Of a stretch of 64,000 nt of DNA, positions 36,501 to 48,200 are shown in pieces. The DNA is from Hippophae tibetana. Lineage: Eukaryota > Streptophyta > Magnoliopsida > Rosales > Elaeagnaceae. Position 1 is the first letter of the stretch, and every line of letters begins with the position of its first letter. The position numbers and the translations under genes are program-made. The notes under the pieces were generated by a model. The model did no database searches. It saw only the letters and a list, made by a program, of their open reading frames with translations, and was not told the DNA's origin. The DNA lies in assembly GCA_037013495.1 (NCBI GenBank), contig CM072810.1:111135398-111199397 (forward strand), given 5' to 3'.

Positions 36501-39500
36501 GAAACCTTCACAGACATATAGCCAGCAATGCCTCACCGCTCCAGCAACATTACCAATTCCCAATTCTCTGCTTATTGGCCTTTCACCAACTCCCATTGAC
36601 AACCTTCCACCAAAAAAAAATGTATCTTTTACATCCTTTTACGACCCCCTTGGATGCTCTAAACAAAGATTTAGAAAGAAAAAAAAGAAAAAAAGAAGTT
36701 TGCAAACTAGAGAAAACTGGCTCTATTAGTATTAGGGCTACTAGTAAGAGTGGCAGTTTAGGTCAACCTAAAGTTTTATGGTGAATATCATTAATATCCT
36801 AAAGTTTTTTATAATTGCTATAATGCCCTTGGATTTTTTGGGTAATATCATTTATATTCTTAAGTAGTTAACAATGTTAACTCTAATTGTTGGCTCCGAT
36901 GTCATTTTTGTGCTTGCATATTATAACGCTAGTTATTATTTCTTACAGATTATTATTTAAAGGTAAGCTTTTAATTTCCTATCAAAACATTGTTTTAATG
37001 TTTTAATTTCCTTATGTTTATTTTTAAACAGACCTAAGGCTAGTTTCTTTGTATTCGTTTTCTTATTTTATTAGTTTTATTAATGTTATAAGCAAATATT
37101 TAAACATTCAATATCTTTAATTGGCTTAAAATTATAATTACCATTATTGAATTTAATAGGTCCACCACGGTCTTCTCTTTCGTTGTTCGTCTTCTCTTCT
37201 TACACTTGATATGCTTCAGTTTGTTCAAACCTTAATACCCTTTTGTTAATTGTGAAGTTTTTGCATTCGTACATATTGCTCTATTTTTCAATTTGTATCC
37301 TCCTAATGAAATAAAGGTTCCTTTTATAGAGTAAAAAATCACTATTTTATCCCTATTTTAATAATTCACCTGAATTCTTGCTTTTGGTTTTTGAATATGA
37401 GTCATTCCTTTTCCTTGGCATAACCTACCGATTAAAGATGTGGGTTTTACGTCTTTATTCTTGTCGTTTTCTGATAACGGTTTTTTATTTTTTATTTTTC
37501 CTTGTTGTTTTCAGCCAATAATTCTTTTGATGACGTAAATGATGCATTTTCATCTTCTTGATCCCTAATGTAGTGAATACATTTGTTGTTCTTGGTGGTT
37601 TTCTTGGCTTAAGAACATAACACCTTTCTTGTATCTTGACAAAATTTTAGATTATTATTGTTAAAATTTGTTTCAAATTTACTAATTTTTTCACTGTCTT
37701 CTTCAGTGAGGGTCATATTATTATGAGAAGTAGTTATGACTTTGCTGATTGAATAGTTTACCTTGATCTTAAAAGAATTATCAATTTTTCTGAGCTCATG
37801 ATGGATTTGGCTTAACATTTGTCCTCTTAATATACAGAGTTCCTCTTTGTTGAATTTATTTTTCTAGAAGTGTCCTAGGTTGAACTTCTTTGTTAGTATT
37901 TGGTGAAAATCTCTAATTTGATAAAATGATAGAGAATAACACAAACTTCCTCGTTCCAATCCATAAGTAAACTGAAAAATCTGAAAGACACAGGCTTGTC
38001 ACCTGCTCTAATTTTTTCCTAAAATTCTTGATAGTTTTTTTGAAGTTTTTAGAAAAATAATTTAATTCATTTAAATTAATTCTTGGATATAAATTTCAAT
38101 TAATCCTACATGAAAAAATTTACTTCTTGTAACTTTTCTGTGACGTAGAACTTCATGTTTTCAATATGTTCCTGGGTAAATTTTATGACTAAATTATAAA
38201 GATTCAACCATTGTGCTTTACTTAAATTCTTGTATTAATCTTTTTCATCTTTAATAACCAATCCATTCTTGGGTGATGTTTCTCTAAATAGTATTGATAA
38301 TCGTAATATCTTTGATGTTTCTACGATAAGTATTTCTTTGAATAGTATTAGTGATCTTATTATTTTTTTTTTGGAGTTTTTAATATGCTTGTTGGTGCTA
38401 GTTGTTGTTGTAGTATTGTAGAGTAATTTTTTACCATCTTCTCTGGAGTTATTAGTTTTAGTATTCTGTAGTTGATATAATTGTTTTCATCTTTTATTTT
38501 GTTAGTGAAGTTTCTTAGAGTGACTACACTATATCCAATAATAGTTTTACATGCCTCAAGCCAATTATTGTAAATTCTAGGTTTTGGGGCATTGGAAATC
38601 ATATAAATCTTTTTGTTATTCTCTTTCTAGTTCTTTAATCCAACTGAGCTTTTCTTTTTTCTTTTTAGAGACATTATCTTTTGAACTATTAGATTCTTCT
38701 TTCTCATTTTGAATTCTTTCTTCATAATTTTTAAAATGAATCTTTGATAATGAATCTATAATCCTTGATAATAAATTAAAGATTATAATTTTAAGTTAAT
38801 TAAGGATCTTTAATGTTTAAATATTTGTTTATAACATTTATAAAACTAATAAAATGAATACAAAGAACTTAGTCATAAGTTTGTTGAAAAATAAACATAA
38901 AGAAATTAAAACAGTGTTTTGATAAAAAATTTAAAGATTTATCTTTAAATAATAATTCATAAGAAATAACAACTAACTTATAATATACAATCACAAAAAT
39001 AATATCAGAGCCAACAAGTAGAGTTAACATAGTTAAGTATTTAAGAATATCAACTGTGTTACCCAAAAAAATCCAAGGACAGTAGAACACTATCAATTAT
39101 AAAAAAACTCAGGGATATTAATGATATTCAATGTAAAACTTTGGACGGACCCGAACTGCCACCCTTACCCATTAGTATTAGGGCCGCCTCTAGAAACAAA
39201 TGCTCTCTTTCAGTATCCCAACTTTTTCCCCCTTTCTCTCCTCTACCAACACAACCTTGCATTTCCACTTTATGGTAAACCCAGGTATTTCGGATTCCAA
39301 AGTATCGCAAGTTAGAAAAGGAGCCAACTCTGAATTTTATTCACACCACAACTAATCCTTAACCAGTAACTATTCTATTCCTAGCTTTATTATTTGTCCA
39401 TTTTTCTGCATGAGGGTTATCTATCGAGCTACTCAAATTGGTTTCTGAAAGAGGGTTTAATTGCTGTGAATGTTTGCTGCAGATTGGAGGAAGTGGGGTT

Positions 39501-39578
39501 TTAGTTTCTCCTTTGACCTACATTTTTGATGAAGAAACTCCAAGATGGCACGAGCTTCTCTCAAAACTGGGTCTTTAG
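33525..39578 (+). CDS. HISN1: ATP phosphoribosyltransferase, chloroplastic (HISN1), eleven exons
   Basis: Joins ATP to PRPP, the committed, histidine-inhibited first step of histidine synthesis, in the plastid stroma. Exons: 33525-33788, 33873-33932, 34029-34142, 34250-34315, 34391-34498, 34613-34696, 35154-35255, 35388-35501, 35578-35658, 35807-35926, 39483-39578. All have GT-AG borders, all junctions are in phase 0, and the product is 402 residues, close to the family length. Residues 1 to about 60 are a Ser/Pro/Arg-rich transit peptide. The catalytic domain starts at [14 protein letters not shown] and includes [13 protein letters not shown]. The PRPP-binding loop [12 protein letters not shown] is in exon 7 (about 241-252). 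Exons 10 and 11 make the C-terminal ACT-like regulatory region of the long-form enzyme. Intron 10 is 3.56 kb because it holds an inserted element. No damage was seen in the coding part. Confidence 0.96.
36739..37155 (+). repeat. Left terminal inverted repeat
   Basis: Pairs with 38765-39170 on the opposite strand. Shared words include GAATATCATTAATATCC, CTTGGATTTTTTGGGTAA, ATGTTAACTCTA and CAAATATTTAAACATT. Confidence 0.85.
37600..38640 (-). pseudogene. Degenerate coding relic inside the inverted-repeat element
   Basis: Reading the minus strand from about 38640 to 37600, stretches of protein-like sequence pass through several stops and frame changes. The longest open pieces are 38360-38602 (80 codons, with [20 protein letters not shown] and [13 protein letters not shown]) and 37609-37818 (69 codons, with [19 protein letters not shown]). 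Composition is rich in Lys, Asn and Glu without low-complexity runs, unlike the random frames in nearby AT-rich DNA. No transposase, RT or other known motif was recognised. It may be the element's own protein or a captured gene, long inactive. Confidence 0.45.
38765..39170 (-). repeat. Right terminal inverted repeat
   Basis: Reverse-complement partner of 36739-37155. TATCAGAGCC inside it resembles a tRNA-Met primer site but is only part of the repeat. Confidence 0.85.
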
Positions 39579-40127
39579 TGCTTTATGGTTGACTGGATGA
39601 TATTGTCGAGGTTTTATTGTGTTACACCAATGCCTAGTTATTTAGCCAATCTTGATTTTCTGGGACATGTTGACAGAGCATCTCAAAATGATTTGAAAGT
39701 TTTGTGTTAGTGAATAAACAATCTTGACGAACTTGTTACTATAGTTGTGTAGGAATATAATTGCTGTTTATATTTTGTTTGTGCACTTAACAAGATTCTT
39801 TTGTCAAGGATTTGGTTTGCAACTCTTTTTTCGCTTGAAATATGCTTTTTATCACCAACTTAAACAAATCTCAACTAATGCGTCAAAGAATCATACCATT
39901 ATGCATTTTTTTGTTTTGTTAATGAAATAATTAAACTAATTATTGTTTTATACACAATAATCTGTTATTTTTATAATCGAAATATTCATTAAGTGATATC
40001 AATGTTATTTTTAATCAAAACTCTGTAGAATTTAACTATCTGTCATTAGGGGACTCGAGTTTATTTTAATAAAATGGAAATAATAATCAAAGTCATGTAG
40101 ATCAGATTAGTTGTAATGATCATTAAT

Positions 40128-40167
<40 letters not shown>

Positions 40168-42000
40168 ATAATAAAATGGGTCACAAGAAAAAAAGTCATT
40201 TTATTGAAATTCATTAAAAAAATATTATTATTTGAAATATGTGATTAAAATATTATTATTTAAGTAAGGGTAAAATGAAAATTAAAACTAAAAAAATGAA
40301 TAAGATAGAATAACATTTTAAAGCGTTCGTTGTTGAATTATAAAAATAATAATTAAAATAACAATTTTAACCACTATTAATAAAATCATCTATAAGTCAT
40401 GTGATAAATTTAATTAAAAAATATTCAAAAATTGATTTTGTTATTTATGGATCATATTTTTAAAAGCAACAAAATGAGAAAAAATATTAATTTAAATTAC
40501 AATTTAAATGATCTAATTTAAAAAGGTTATTATGATTCTTCTTCACATTTTTGTACAAAATGAAACTAATTGAGATATATGATTAAAATATTATTATTTA
40601 GATAAGGGTAAAATGAAAATTAAAACTAAAAAAATGAATAAGATAGAATGGCATTTTAAAGTGTTTGGAGTTGTTGAATTATAAAAATAATAATTAAAAT
40701 AACAACTTTAACCCATATTAATAAAATCATCTATAAGTCATGTGATAAATTTAATTTAAAAAATATTCAAAAATTGATTTTTTTTATTTATGGATCATAT
40801 TTTTAAAAGCAATAAAATGAAAAAAAAAAGTTAATTTTAAATTACAATCAAAAACAATTTAAATGAACTAATTTAAAAAGATTACTGTGATTCTTCTTCT
40901 TTGTACAAAATGAAACTAATTGTTCGTTAAAAGAAAAAAAATTAAAGCTAGGGGAACATTTTTATTAAAAAGGACAAACATTCTAAATAATTTATTATGT
41001 TAGGTTATTTGGTCAGTTTAATCTTATAATTTAAAAATAACATTTTTTTATCGTTTTATTTTTAAGGAAATAATCAAGAAAGAATTAAATCGAGTTTTGA
41101 GTATTTTTTTTAATTAAACTTATCAAAATTCTTTGCACCTGTACTATAAATATCATTTTAATCATTTTTTTTTGTTATTAAACAATAAACTCAACACTTT
41201 AATGTATTGTTATTTCTCTGTTTTATTCATTTTATAGTTTTAATTTTATTATAATTTAAATAATAATATTTTAATCAAATATGTAAAATAATAAATTTTT
41301 ATTATAAATTTCACTTTTTTATCTTTCTATACCCTATTTTGCAATAACAACATAACAAAAACAAAAATCTCTTATATATTCTAAAAAATTAATGTTCATA
41401 TGAGACCTAATTTACGTCACCATTTTTCCTACTAAAAAAATAGTAGTTGGGGTGTTATGAATGTGGTAATTTATGATTAGGAAAAGAAACACAAAATGCA
41501 CCCGACCGACTCTATATATATTGACACGTCTCGTATAATTTGTTTAATATAATAGCCATAATCGACTGAAAGAGAATCACACTATTGTGGGATTATGATA
41601 AATCTCCATATATCAGAAAACAGTCCAACTTGTTTGAGATATGCTTTAAAATCCCATTGGAGCTTCAAATGCTAACTCATTAAATAAGTAGTTAGTATTG
41701 ATACAGGGTTTACTTCTTCGTCCGAACAACACGACATCCCTGACATCGTCGTCCTATCTTGAAACAATGTCGTAATAAAAACAAAAGGAAATGTATGTTA
41801 ACAAAGTAGAATACCGAATACATGATAGGATAAAAAATATTCCAAGTTTATCTACTAAAAAATAATACTGTACACAAGATTATTGATTAAGCCTTTACAA
41901 GTTCCAACACTAACATGCTCTTCATCTGCAAAAGTTCCTTCTGTCAAAAAATTGTGATTACTATCATGTATGTATCTACTTTTGTTTCAATGGATAGAAA
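39579..42000. other. Intergenic region between HISN1 and NFU
   Basis: 39579-39930 is probably the HISN1 3' UTR and flank. A TA microsatellite lies at about 40131-40159. The rest is mostly the composite repeat at 40155-41355. No gene was seen. Confidence 0.55.
40155..41355. repeat. Nested tandem and inverted repeat (fold-back or MITE-like)
   Basis: 40228-40574 and 40575-40921 are direct copies of about 347 bp, roughly 90% alike, sharing AAATGAATAAGATAGAAT and ATAAGTCATGTGATAAATTT. The first 170 bp or so of the block (from GTTGTTATAATAAAATGGG) recurs inverted at about 41185-41355. This gives a three-armed structure with inverted ends. The target duplication could not be defined because the flank is a TA run. 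Confidence 0.7.
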
Positions 42001-44153
42001 TTACAGAAGCATAACTGCTGCAATGGATGGTATTTTCTCCCTCAATTTCTGAGTAACAGAAACTCTTACAGTCATGATGCCTGCAGCTGGACCTATGATT
42101 CGGACTTTTAAGATTGGTTCTTCAATCACCACAAGTTCCAAGGATCCACCAGCTTCACCTACTAGATAGGGTCTTATTTCTTCAAGTACTGAAAGGAAGG
42201 GAGCATCGGTTCACAATCACAGATCAAAAGGGAAAATGACCAACAGTTACAATAGCACTCCAGAAGAGCTGCTATGTGTTATACTGTAAGCCCTAGGGCA
42301 GTGTATTTATTCAACTTCCTCAATAAATACACAGTTAAAGAATACATACAGATGCTCCATTAAATTATTTAAATAAAATGTAAAATGTAATAGAGGGGAA
42401 GGACAAGTAATAACAGAGCCCATCTTTTCAAAGTTTTCTTCATTCAGCTCTAGCCCAGTTTCTTCGTCAGTAATAGGCTCCACTGCAAGTAATTCTGGGA
42501 TCTTTTCCATCAAACGACGCTCAATACCCATCTTCATAGTCATAACTGAACTTGGACAAGAACCGCATGCTCCCTGTAGTTTTAATCGTACTACATTGCC
42601 ATCAATTTCATGTAAAGCAACATTTCCGCCATCTGCAATAAGATAAGGTCGGATTTCATACAGAATGCTTTCCACGTTTTCCACTGTCAATGGCAATTCA
42701 ACTGCCAACTTTGGAGTAGCAACAGCCTTTACAACTATGTAACATGAAAAAAGATAGACCAGTCTTAAGAGCTATGACAGTGGAAATGAAGACAAGATTA
42801 AGAACTAACCTAAGGGCACGCTATTAGAGGATGATCTAAATACCAAGTATGAAAGGCAAAAAAGAATAACAGATGTTCTCCTCAAATCAACTCACTTCAC
42901 TTCCTGAAAGCGCTTGTGCTCCTAGGATATAAAAACACTTTTATCTGACTTTAGGACTCCTCTATCTCCAATCTTGAGACAGTTCAAGAAAAAGTCAAAG
43001 AAAACAACTTGCAACAGTATTGGAGCTTAGTTATCTAAAAATCTAAATTGATGAACCCTTGGGAGGAAAAGAGGGGTTATCTTACACTCTATCTGAGCCA
43101 ACCTCCTAGATATCTCACATTTTCTTGACATCATAGCTCGTGACTACCAATTCTAGCATATTAACTTAAGAAGTATTTTATATTATATTTGAAGTATTTT
43201 TAGATTATAGTATTTTATATTATATATTTAACTACATTTCTATTGTGCTTCTAAAGTTTACAAAATGCATGAATAAAAGTGCTTATTTTAACAAATTTAC
43301 GTGCAACTTATATCAATATTTGTTAAATATTGTTGATACATAAAATGAGATATTAAAATATGCACTGAAAAATTAGACATAATATATTAACATAAATAAA
43401 ATGTATTTATTTAATAATAAAATAAAAATATAATTATTTTATTTTTTGAACATTTAGCCAGGGCTACAACCCCGTCCCCTTGAAGCACACGAGAAGCAAC
43501 GCCTCTGAATGCAAATTTAGTAATCTTGTTCGTCTCTGCTAGACAACATAAAATACGTCGGTTTTTCCATCAGCTTATTGATGACCAACACACTCTGAGT
43601 GTAATTTGAACATCCCATAATAACAACTACAGAGTGTAATTTCTTTTAAGTTTTAACTAGTTTCCCAAAGGCGATTAATTCCATCAGAAAGAAGTAGCTA
43701 ATTACTTTTTTGTTGACATAGCTGATAAAGAACATTAATGCAGGAAATCCATGAATTGGGTAAAAAAAAAGAAGAAAATGAGAATTAAAGAACATGAAAT
43801 GGGCATTAACAGTTAACTTCTAAAAGAGTTCATATACTGCACTAAAAATAGAACTATTTCTGCAAAACAAATTTTATTGGAAACCCAGTAAGAAGCTCTT
43901 AACTGAATTAATAAAGATCAACCTAAAATACACCTAAGAATCATCCAAAACACTATTAAAAGATCGAAATACTTGATGAATGAAGAGTATAAATAAACTT
44001 TCCAGTAAAACAAAAAATCGCGAAAAAGAAAAAGGGTATGGGGAACCGACCTAGCTTGCGCGAAATGGAAGGGTAACTAGTTTGCCGAATCAAATTGTTC
44101 CCTCGAGTAAAGGAAACGCCAACTCTAGCAAAGAAGTTTATACTAATTAGGAA
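42001..44153 (-). pseudogene. NFU: NifU-like (NFU2/3-type) iron-sulfur scaffold, apparently 5'-truncated
   Basis: Plastid NFU proteins carry Fe-S clusters to acceptors such as photosystem I. Three exons are visible on the minus strand: 44153-44051 (transit-peptide-like, FFARVGVSFTRGNN...), 42734 to about 42420 (first NifU domain with the cluster-binding motif GACGSCPSS), and 42188-42001 (second NifU domain without CXXC, ending AAVMLL and TAA). Exons 1 and 2 join in frame at a GT-AG intron. Two defects appear. Upstream of FFARVG the frame reaches TAA at 44154-44156 with no ATG, so the first part of the transit peptide is missing. After NEENFEK there is no GT donor in the phase needed to reach [11 protein letters not shown]; a weak GC donor at 42419-42418 would work but adds a Met. 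An unseen upstream exon (acceptor at 44143) or a GC-AG intron could rescue it. Confidence 0.65.
42735..44050 (-). other. Large intron 1 of the NFU locus
   Basis: 1,316 bp, GT-AG in minus orientation. The segment 43440-43640 is less AT-rich and may be a remnant of a mobile element; nothing coding was recognised. Confidence 0.45.
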
Positions 44154-44886
44154 TTAAGTAACATAAATCAAATGTAAAATAAAAATCAATAGGATAACTT
44201 CAAAAAATTTCAAAAAAATCAAAAAAATTAATATTTTTCAATAAATAAAAAATAAATAATTTTTAACTAGTTATATTTATATCGACATAACTAAATATAA
44301 ATTAAATATTTTTTACATATTTCAACACAAAATAAGATAAATAAATAATTTAGTGATCAAATAACTTTATTTATTAAATTTATTACTATAATCTTTAATC
44401 TCATGTATGTTATTTTAAGAAAAAATTATTATATTTTATATAATAATAAATTAACATGTTATTTTGTAACTAATTTAAGAGTTATTTAAGGTATAATGTT
44501 TTGGTTAAGAAAACATCTAAAGGAGTGACGCTATTTGCATTTAACCTCCAAATCATTGCATAAATAGAATACTAACGAGTTAGAAAGATTGCTTGTTCTA
44601 ACTCAGAACTACTTTTATATGTCAGCTAATCCACCATTTAAACCATTAATTTCACCCCTTGAATTGTCTTATATATATAATATATATTTTTAGAAATACT
44701 GTAACTACTTAAATATAGATAACATTGTTATTACTTATTACAAATCTAAAATCATAGATATATAATAAAATGTATATTTAATATAAAAAACATTCTATGT
44801 AATTAGATTGAATTTTCTTTATATTTATGCATATATATTATTTTAATTAAATTTTTTCCTTAGTATCTAAAAAACAACAACAATGT
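44154..44886. other. AT-rich stretch between NFU and copia element 3
   Basis: No ATG-led continuation of the NFU transit peptide and no other gene was seen here on either strand. It ends with AATGT at 44882-44886, the target duplication of copia element 3. Confidence 0.55.
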
Positions 44887-45189
44887 TATTGGATATTAAT
44901 CCTTAATTCAAGGAATAAAACAAGAACTTTAATTTAAAGAATAAAACAAGGTTCTTAATTCAAGGAATAAAACAAAGTTCTTAATTCAAGGAATAAAACA
45001 AGGTTCTTAATTCAAGGAATAAAACAAAGAGCTTAATTCAAGTAGTAAAACAAAAAATGCTTAATTTAAAGAGTAATTGAAAGAGTAAAATTTCATTATA
45101 AATAGCTATACAATTGTAATGAAAATATGAAGAAAATAATACAAACTAGAGAGCTCTTTTGTGTAGAGTTATTTCTTGTTTTTTTAACA
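44887..45189 (+). repeat. 5' LTR of copia element 3 with internal minisatellite
   Basis: The first 190 bp consist of about seven degenerate 24-27-bp units of the form CTTAATTCAAGGAATAAAAC. The right LTR has fewer units, which explains its 45-bp shorter length. Confidence 0.9.
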
Positions 45190-45256
45190 TGGTATTAGAG
45201 CAGGAAAATTAACTTGCTTCTGCTTTATTATTATCTTAGCATCTTCAATCTTTGAA

Positions 45257-48200
45257 ATGACTGAAGACGCGCTAGGATCAAAAGCTAAAAGTTCATCGGT
45301 GCTTTCCTTCGTGAATATGCATGAGGTGGATGTCAACCCAAATCAAAGATTAAGCTCAGTTTTGTTGAATGAGTTTAATTACTTGCCTTGGTCAATAGTA
45401 GTGTCTCTGGCTCTAGATGGAAGGTCCAAGTTGGGGTTCATAAATGGAAGCATCGAAGTACATGATGTTTCCTCGCCAACTTATGAATCGTGGCTTAGTA
45501 AGGATCAACTGGTTATGTCATGGCTCCTAAATTCCATGGAACGTAAATTAGTTGAAATATTCAGTTATTCTGAATCTGCATACCAACTATGGGAGACGGT
45601 CAAGGAAATGTATGGCAGTCAAAACAATGTTGCACGAGTTTTTCAATTAAAGAAGGACATCTCAGATCTACAACAAGATGGAAAGCCTTTTGTACAACTC
45701 TTAGGAAGCATGAAAAGCATGTGGAATGAGTTAGAAATATATCATCCTTATACAATCGATATAGCTCTGCTACGAAAGAGAGCGGAAGAAGATAAGATAT
45801 TTCAACTTCTATCCAGTCTCGATTCAACATATGAAGATATATGATGCCACATACTCGTGAATACTAAACTTCCCTCCTTCACCAATGTATGTGCGACAAT
45901 TCAACGTGAAGAAGTAAGGAGGAAAGCCATGAACAAGGGTACAATGGCTAGTGCACTTGAGGCAAAAGCCTATCTAACCAACGAGAGGAAGTACAAAGGG
46001 AAGCATCCAAACTTGAAGTGTTAACACTGCAACTATACGAGTCATGTTAAGGACACATGTTGGATTCTACATCCAGAATAAAAACCTGATTTTATAAAAG
46101 ATAAGGGTTTACAGAAAGTGAATCGTACTGCACACCGTGTAAATCATGCTTTTGCCTCTACCTTTAATGAGTTTGATCCATTCAAGAACTTGACAACGAA
46201 TCCAGCTGAACTTATGAATGAGTCTATGTTGTATCTTCAAAGTAAGACAGGAGAAGCTAGAATTGACTGTGTGGATAACATAGAAGAAGGAAACTCGACA
46301 ACATTTCTAGGCAAGTTTGTGGGTTTCTTGGCAGATACAAAACTCATACCACAAGAGGACATGCAAGGTATCATAAAAACCTTTAAAACTGCTCTTAAAA
46401 TAAATATGTTGCATGATTTTTGGGTTGTAGATTCAGGTGCCACATATCATATGACAAACCATGTGTCAAAGTCTCATAAGTTTGAAAAATTAGCAAATCC
46501 TTCTCAAGTTTCAATTGCAAATGGTGAGAATGTAAAGGTTTTAGGAAAGGAAAAAATAAAATTAATGTCAGATGAATCGAGTTGGCGGTTTTATATGTAC
46601 CTTCCTTTCCCTTCCAATTAATGAATCTTTTGATGGTTATAAGTATTTTGTGATTTTTGTTGATGATTTCTCTCGAGTCACATGGTTATATCTTTTAAAG
46701 TCTAAGAATGAAGTTATGGAAGTATTTAAGGACTTTCATAACCTTGTTAAAAATCACTTCTTTTCTAAAATTCAAACCTTAAGGTCTGACAATGGCACCG
46801 AATACATGTCACATATCATGAAACAATATTTGAGCATTCATGGCATTATGCATCAAACAAGTTGTGTTGGTACACCTCAACAAAATGGTGTAGCTAAACG
46901 CAAAAATCGGGACTTACTTGAAAAAACTAGAGCATTAATGCTACAAATAAATGTACCAAAGAGATTTTGGTCCCAAGGGGTTATGGCAGCTGCTTACATC
47001 ATTAATAGATTACCCAACCGAGTTTTGGATTTCAAGTGAAAGGAAGGAAAATTAACCTCTCACACCTTAGAGTCTTTGGCTGCATCTGTTTTGTACATAT
47101 TCAATCTTATCATCGAGATAAATTGGATCCTAGAACTGTTAAATGTATTTTTCTTGGTTATTCATCTACACAAAAAGGATAAAAGTGTTATGATCCCCAA
47201 CTTAGGAGATTAATTGTGTCTAAAGATGTTCGATTTTATAAAACTAACCCTTTTTTCAGCAAGTCATATGAAATCACAAGTCAAAGAGATGACATCTTGG
47301 ATGTGTTTCCATTACCAAGAATCGAACTTGAGGCTTCACAACAACATGTCAACATTGATGTATGTCTCACTGAAAGTAACAATGAAGGGTCTCGTCTTAA
47401 TGGTACACTGCATGAAGATGATGATAATCAAGATGATCCTCACAATATGGTACAAGATGTGAACGAGTATGAGATAATTCCTCCTACTCCACGACGTAAT
47501 CCAATGCGTGCTAAGCAACCTCTAATAAGACTTCAAGACTTTGTCACCTATAAACCCACACATCTCATCTCAAATTATGTGTCATATAAGAGAGTGACAC
47601 CAACCCATGCTGCATTCCTCAACACTATATCGAGTTACAGTGAGCCTCAAAACTTTCATGAGGCCAACAGCCAAGAGGTGTGGAAGGAAGCCATGCAAGA
47701 AGAACTTAAATCCCTAGATCAACACAACACATGAAACATCACCAAACTTCCAAAAAGCAAGAAAGTCGTGGGTTGCAAATGGATCTATAAGCTCAAATTC
47801 AAGTCAAATGGATCAATTTAGAGGTATAAAGCAAGATTGGTGGCTCAGGGATTTACTCAAACATTCGAGGTGGATTACAAAGAAACATTTGCACTTGTTG
47901 CAAAAATGAACACAATAAGTGTGCTACTGTTTGTGGCTGTAAACAAGGGGTGGTCCATGTACCAAATGGATGTGAAGAATGCATTCTTGCATGGTGATCT
48001 CAAAGAAGAAGTCTATATGAAATTGCCACCCGGGCATCCTCAAAGCAATGAACTGGATTTAGTGTGCAAATTGCACAAATCCATTTATGGTTTGAAACAG
48101 TCCTCACAAGTTTGGTATGCCAAGCTAAGCTCAGTTCTCACCAGTATTGGTTTCAAAAGCAACAATGTCGATTCCTCACTATTTTTTCGCACAGGATCTA

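Larger units (their letters stand above)
36739..39170. mobile_element. 2.43-kb element with long terminal inverted repeats in HISN1 intron 10
   Basis: The ends are inverted copies of each other over about 410 bp (left 36739-37155, right 38765-39170), roughly 75-80% identical by eye. A perfect 14-bp direct repeat, ATTAGTATTAGGGC, lies just outside each end (36725-36738 and 39171-39184), and the bases next to it differ. The outer ends read GTAAGAGTGGCAG on the left and, on the other strand, GTAAGGGTGGCAG on the right; the left has about three extra bases. The long inverted repeats suggest a Mutator-like or fold-back DNA transposon, but 14 bp is longer than the usual 9-11 bp Mutator target duplication. 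No transposase was recognised. Confidence 0.85.

Noticed and set aside
36464..36784. 106-codon plus-strand frame in HISN1 intron 10
   Set aside because: It crosses the boundary and 14-bp repeat of the inserted element, so it cannot be an ancestral gene. No domain was seen.
38995..39015. TATCAGAGCC resembling a tRNA-Met primer-binding site near HISN1
   Set aside because: It lies inside the right inverted repeat, its partner in the left repeat is altered (GGCTCCGATG), and no LTR end is next to it.
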